Shown here one piece after another: positions 6,297-7,743 of a stretch of DNA of 7,743 nt. The notes under the pieces are model-generated. The model did no database searches and had not been told where the DNA came from. It saw only the letters and a list, made by a program, of their open reading frames with translations. The position numbers and the translations under genes were made by a program. The number at the start of each line of letters is the position of its first letter. Position 1 is the stretch's first letter. The DNA is from Cyanobacteria bacterium UBA8803 (GTDB lineage Bacteria > Cyanobacteriota > Cyanobacteriia > Cyanobacteriales > Coleofasciculaceae), in assembly GCA_003505715.1 (NCBI GenBank), contig DNXU01000587.1:4817-12559 (forward strand), written 5' to 3'.

Positions 6297-6320
6297 AGGT
6301 AGGAGGAAAGTTCCTTACTC
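6297..6320 (+). promoter_or_regulatory. Hairpin burying an AGGAGG ribosome-site-like sequence
   Basis: AGGAGGAAAG (6301-6310) holds a perfect Shine-Dalgarno sequence, but no start codon follows at usable distance; the nearest, GTG at 6321, opens a 34-codon frame overlapping the next gene out of frame. AGGA (6304-6307) can pair with TCCT (6312-6315), and GTA with TTAC may extend the stem past a GG bulge. It lies about 50 nt upstream of ATG 6355, in the leader of that gene. A regulatory role is inference only. Confidence 0.25.
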
Positions 6321-6354
6321 GTGCAGCAGTTGAGGTGGACTAAAAACCAAAGAC

Positions 6355-6693
6355 ATGTCACAGCCAAAAATCAACGCCTGTTCCCAAATCCAATGTCCCT
6401 TTTTTGCGGTGAAGCCTTCTGAAGGTAGGTGTCCGCGATACAGTCATCCCAGTCAATGCCATCTTACCACGATGTTTGCCTTTGAATCTGATGGGTACTG
6501 GCTATTTAATGCTAAGGAAAGCGAACTCCCTCAAATTGAAAAGGCGAACGAGCGGTTTTTAACGAAGGATAAAGCGAGCCGTAAACAACTAGAATCCTTA
6601 AAAAAGATGAAGGTATCGCGGAAATTAGAATTACCTATTCCTCCAGCGATCGACTATCCTGGCGCTGATACCCAATTACAACCTGAAACGTGA
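6355..6693 (+). CDS. Small cysteine-containing hypothetical protein
   Basis: I do not recognise this 112-residue protein. The N-terminal third carries four cysteines (C9, C14, C26, C35) and two histidines (H31, H36), in the pattern C-x4-C-x11-C-x8-C, which could bind zinc or a cluster. A middle segment FAFESDGYWLFNAKESELP looks folded. The rest is Lys/Glu-rich helix (about 60-92) and a Pro-rich tail. There is no signal peptide or membrane segment. ATG 6355 is the only usable start: an in-frame TGA lies at 6331-6333 and the next Met is residue 40. GAGGTGG at 6332-6338 is 16 nt away, so the ribosome site is poor. It follows the SirB1-like gene by about 160 nt on the same strand. Length and ordinary codon use favour a real gene. 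Confidence 0.65.
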   Translation: MSQPKINACSQIQCPFFAVKPSEGRCPRYSHPSQCHLTTMFAFESDGYWLFNAKESELPQIEKANERFLTKDKASRKQLESLKKMKVSRKLELPIPPAIDYPGADTQLQPET

Positions 6694-6981
6694 CGTTATG
6701 GTCGCGGTGCAAAGAAGGAGACAGATTTTTATATTATTATGCCATTCAGGACGGCGGCTTAGCCCCTACTACTAGGCACGAAAGCCGACAAGTCAGCTCT
6801 AACAAGTCTGAGGTAGCCGAACGGTCGTAAAAGTGCTACATTGATTGCAGTTGTGAATAAATGTAACAGTTTGCCTGGGAGTAGTAATCCAACCTGGTTA
6901 CAACTCTTCGCATGAAGACAGAAAATACTCAAGCTCTAGGAAGCAAGCTTGGGAAATTTGAACAGCGCTAGAAAGTTAATG

Positions 6982-7026
6982 ATTCAGTTAGTTCAGAAAT
7001 TTAACTCAAATTCTGAACTCCTGAAT
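6982..7026. other. Strong stem-loop upstream of the chorismate lyase-like gene
   Basis: ATTCAG-TT-AGTTCAGAA (6982-6998) pairs with TTCTGAACT-C-CTGAAT (7011-7026): six pairs, a 2x1 internal loop, then nine pairs. The stem can extend with ATTT (6999-7002) against AAAT (7008-7011) past one bulged A, closing a 5-nt loop AACTC. No T-tract follows in either direction, so it is not a standard intrinsic terminator. It ends about 97 nt before the ATG at 7124. It could be a leader structure, an RNA-processing site or an inverted-repeat element. Confidence 0.6.
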
Positions 7027-7038
7027 TACTGCATTCTT

Positions 7039-7095
7039 ATGTTCAAAATCATGGCTCGTGTTCCTAAAAAGGAGCCTCTAATTTGCCCAAACTGA
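7039..7095 (+). CDS. Possible short upstream ORF (18 codons), low confidence
   Basis: ATG 7039 opens the peptide MFKIMARVPKKEPLICPN, ending at TGA 7093-7095; a second ATG at 7051 would give 14 residues. It ends 28 nt before the start of the chorismate lyase-like gene. Neither ATG has a ribosome site. The composition (Lys, Pro, Arg) looks peptide-like but it lacks the runs of Trp, Tyr or Phe expected of an aromatic attenuator leader. It could be the remnant of a longer gene or chance. Confidence 0.2.
   Translation: MFKIMARVPKKEPLICPN
7053..7076 (+). promoter_or_regulatory. Small hairpin just upstream of the chorismate lyase-like gene
   Basis: GGCTC (7053-7057) can pair with GAGCC (7072-7076). 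As an alternative, TCCT (7062-7065) pairs with AGGA (7070-7073) around an AAAA loop, with GGC/GCC below. The 3' arm contains AAGGAG, which resembles a ribosome site, but no start codon follows at the right distance. The two pairings exclude each other in part, and no T-run follows. Confidence 0.3.
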
Positions 7096-7123
7096 GTACA
7101 ACTGCATGATAGGAGAGAAATGC

Positions 7124-7711
7124 ATGACCCAAGTAATGGCACAAGATCAAATCATGAGAGACGATCTCCAGCAATCTTTAACTAGAAGTCATATTAATCC
7201 CTCCACTTTAAGTACTTTTCAGAGAATTCTTCTCACTACCGATGGGACGTTAACAGATATTTTAGAAGCTTATTTGTTTGAACAAATTCAAGTTATAAAG
7301 TTATCTGAAGAATTTATAGCTATTTCTCATGCTTTGCCCTTGATGGGATTAAAAGAAGGTGCCGAAGTTATAGAAAGGAAAATTTTTTTACAGGGGAAGA
7401 TTAGCAGAAAAAAATATATTTATGCTGAATCAATTATTGTTCCTGAAAGGCTAGACGAACACTTCAGGCACGAATTATTGAAAACCAGAACACCCATTGG
7501 CAAAATTTGGTTCGAGCAACGAGTAGAGACCTTTAAAGAGATTGTAGATTCAGCTAAAGAGCCAGCTAATACCTTAGCCAGTCATTTTAAGATTGAACCA
7601 TCAGAAAATATGCTATCCCGTACCTATCGCGTGTTTTCCAATCGTCAACCTGTGATGATGATTACTGAAAAGTTTCCTGAGAGCTATTTCCTCAATAGTT
7701 TTGAGCAATAG
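7124..7711 (+). CDS. Chorismate pyruvate-lyase-like protein (UbiC-like, DUF98/Rv2949c type)
   Basis: This protein resembles the DUF98 family, whose mycobacterial member Rv2949c converts chorismate to 4-hydroxybenzoate and pyruvate; a related cyanobacterial enzyme starts plastoquinone synthesis. Numbered from ATG 7124 (195 residues), it shows RILLTTDGTLTDILEAY (34-50), EVIERKIFLQG with R85, YIYAESIIVPERL (98-110), TPIGKIW (123-129), VETFKEIVDSA, and the C-terminal LSRTYRVFSNRQPVMMITEKF with E182. R85 and E182 fit the conserved Arg and Glu of chorismate lyases. It is soluble, without signal peptide. ATG 7124 is chosen because AGGAGAG (7111-7117) lies 6 nt upstream; ATG 7106 would put that site inside the gene. 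No biosynthetic partner gene is adjacent. The codons look more AT-rich than those of comM or the SirB1-like gene and it has no HIP1 site, so a transferred or secondary-metabolism origin is possible but unproven. The stop TAG overlaps a heptamer repeat. Confidence 0.85.
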   Translation: MTQVMAQDQIMRDDLQQSLTRSHINPSTLSTFQRILLTTDGTLTDILEAYLFEQIQVIKLSEEFIAISHALPLMGLKEGAEVIERKIFLQGKISRKKYIYAESIIVPERLDEHFRHELLKTRTPIGKIWFEQRVETFKEIVDSAKEPANTLASHFKIEPSENMLSRTYRVFSNRQPVMMITEKFPESYFLNSFEQ

Positions 7712-7743
7712 GGATGAGGGAGAGTGAGGGATGAGGGATGAGG
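7711..7743 (+). repeat. GGGATGA heptamer repeats at the stop codon, with G-quadruplex pattern
   Basis: The array reads GGGATGA, then GGGAGAGTGA, then GGGATGA, GGGATGA and GG at the window edge. Its first G is the last base of the TAG stop codon. The four GGG runs (7711, 7718, 7728, 7735) with loops of 4, 7 and 4 nt fit the G-quadruplex pattern. It continues beyond the window, so total copy number is unknown. Cyanobacterial spacers are known to carry heptameric STRR repeats. Confidence 0.75.

Larger units (their letters stand above)
6694..7123. other. Spacer upstream of the chorismate lyase-like gene (about 430 nt)
   Basis: No long ORF is present. The sequence holds a two-part hairpin (6755-6787): CGGCTT pairs with AAGCCG, and inside it CCTA pairs with TAGG. 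It also holds a long perfect-armed hairpin (6982-7026), a smaller hairpin (7053-7076) and a possible 18-codon ORF (7039-7095), the last three listed separately. I find no convincing -35/-10 pair; TTGATT at 6841-6846 lacks a matching -10. The density of structure suggests a long structured leader or decayed repeat elements. It matches no riboswitch class that I recognise. Confidence 0.5.

Noticed and set aside
6300..6340. GAGGAAAGTTCC resembling the conserved GAGGAAAGTCC of RNase P RNA
   Set aside because: The match is short, has an inserted T, and the surrounding 160 nt lack the rest of the RNase P RNA core and length.
7039..7095. Classical aromatic amino-acid attenuator leader
   Set aside because: The short ORF has no Trp or Tyr and only one Phe, and no terminator hairpin with T-run follows it.

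Overview
The window looks like a piece of a cyanobacterial chromosome. The main evidence is six copies of the octamer GCGATCGC (HIP1), at 2425, 2581, 3040, 5184, 5294 and 6051. The gene families also fit: a REC-plus-histidine-kinase hybrid, a SirB1-type protein, and a chorismate lyase-like protein. GGGATGA-type heptamer repeats sit in the spacers at both ends. Genus cannot be told from the sequence; a filamentous cyanobacterium is a guess. All six HIP1 sites fall between 2425 and 6058. The outer thirds have none and look more AT-rich.

Layout: (1) 24-1298, minus: cytosolic two-component protein with an N-terminal receiver, a coiled coil and a histidine kinase core. (2) 1299-1887: long spacer with two inverted repeats and a G-quadruplex-type G-tract. 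(3) 1888-2292, plus: small protein with three predicted membrane segments, unrecognised. (4) 2317-3846, minus: YifB/ComM AAA+ ATPase, convergent with (3). (5) 3847-4247: divergent spacer with candidate promoters for both sides. (6) 4248-5342, plus: membrane-anchored Pro/Ser-rich protein built from two families of tandem peptide repeats. It is followed 26 nt later by (7) 5369-6193, plus: SirB1-family transglutaminase-like/TPR protein. (8) 6355-6693, plus: small cysteine-containing protein, unrecognised. (9) 6694-7123: spacer with a strong hairpin and a possible short ORF. (10) 7124-7711, plus: DUF98/chorismate pyruvate-lyase-like protein.

The genes do not form one obvious pathway. The only likely operon is the Pro-rich protein with the SirB1 protein. 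ComM probably serves DNA uptake and recombination. The chorismate lyase-like protein may supply 4-hydroxybenzoate, for plastoquinone or for a secondary metabolite; no biosynthetic partner is visible.

I see no CRISPR array, transposase, tRNA, rRNA or clear defence or novel multi-gene system. The points most worth a second look are the G-rich heptamer repeats that start at or just after the stop codons of both outermost genes, the structured spacers, and the two-tier repeat protein next to SirB1.
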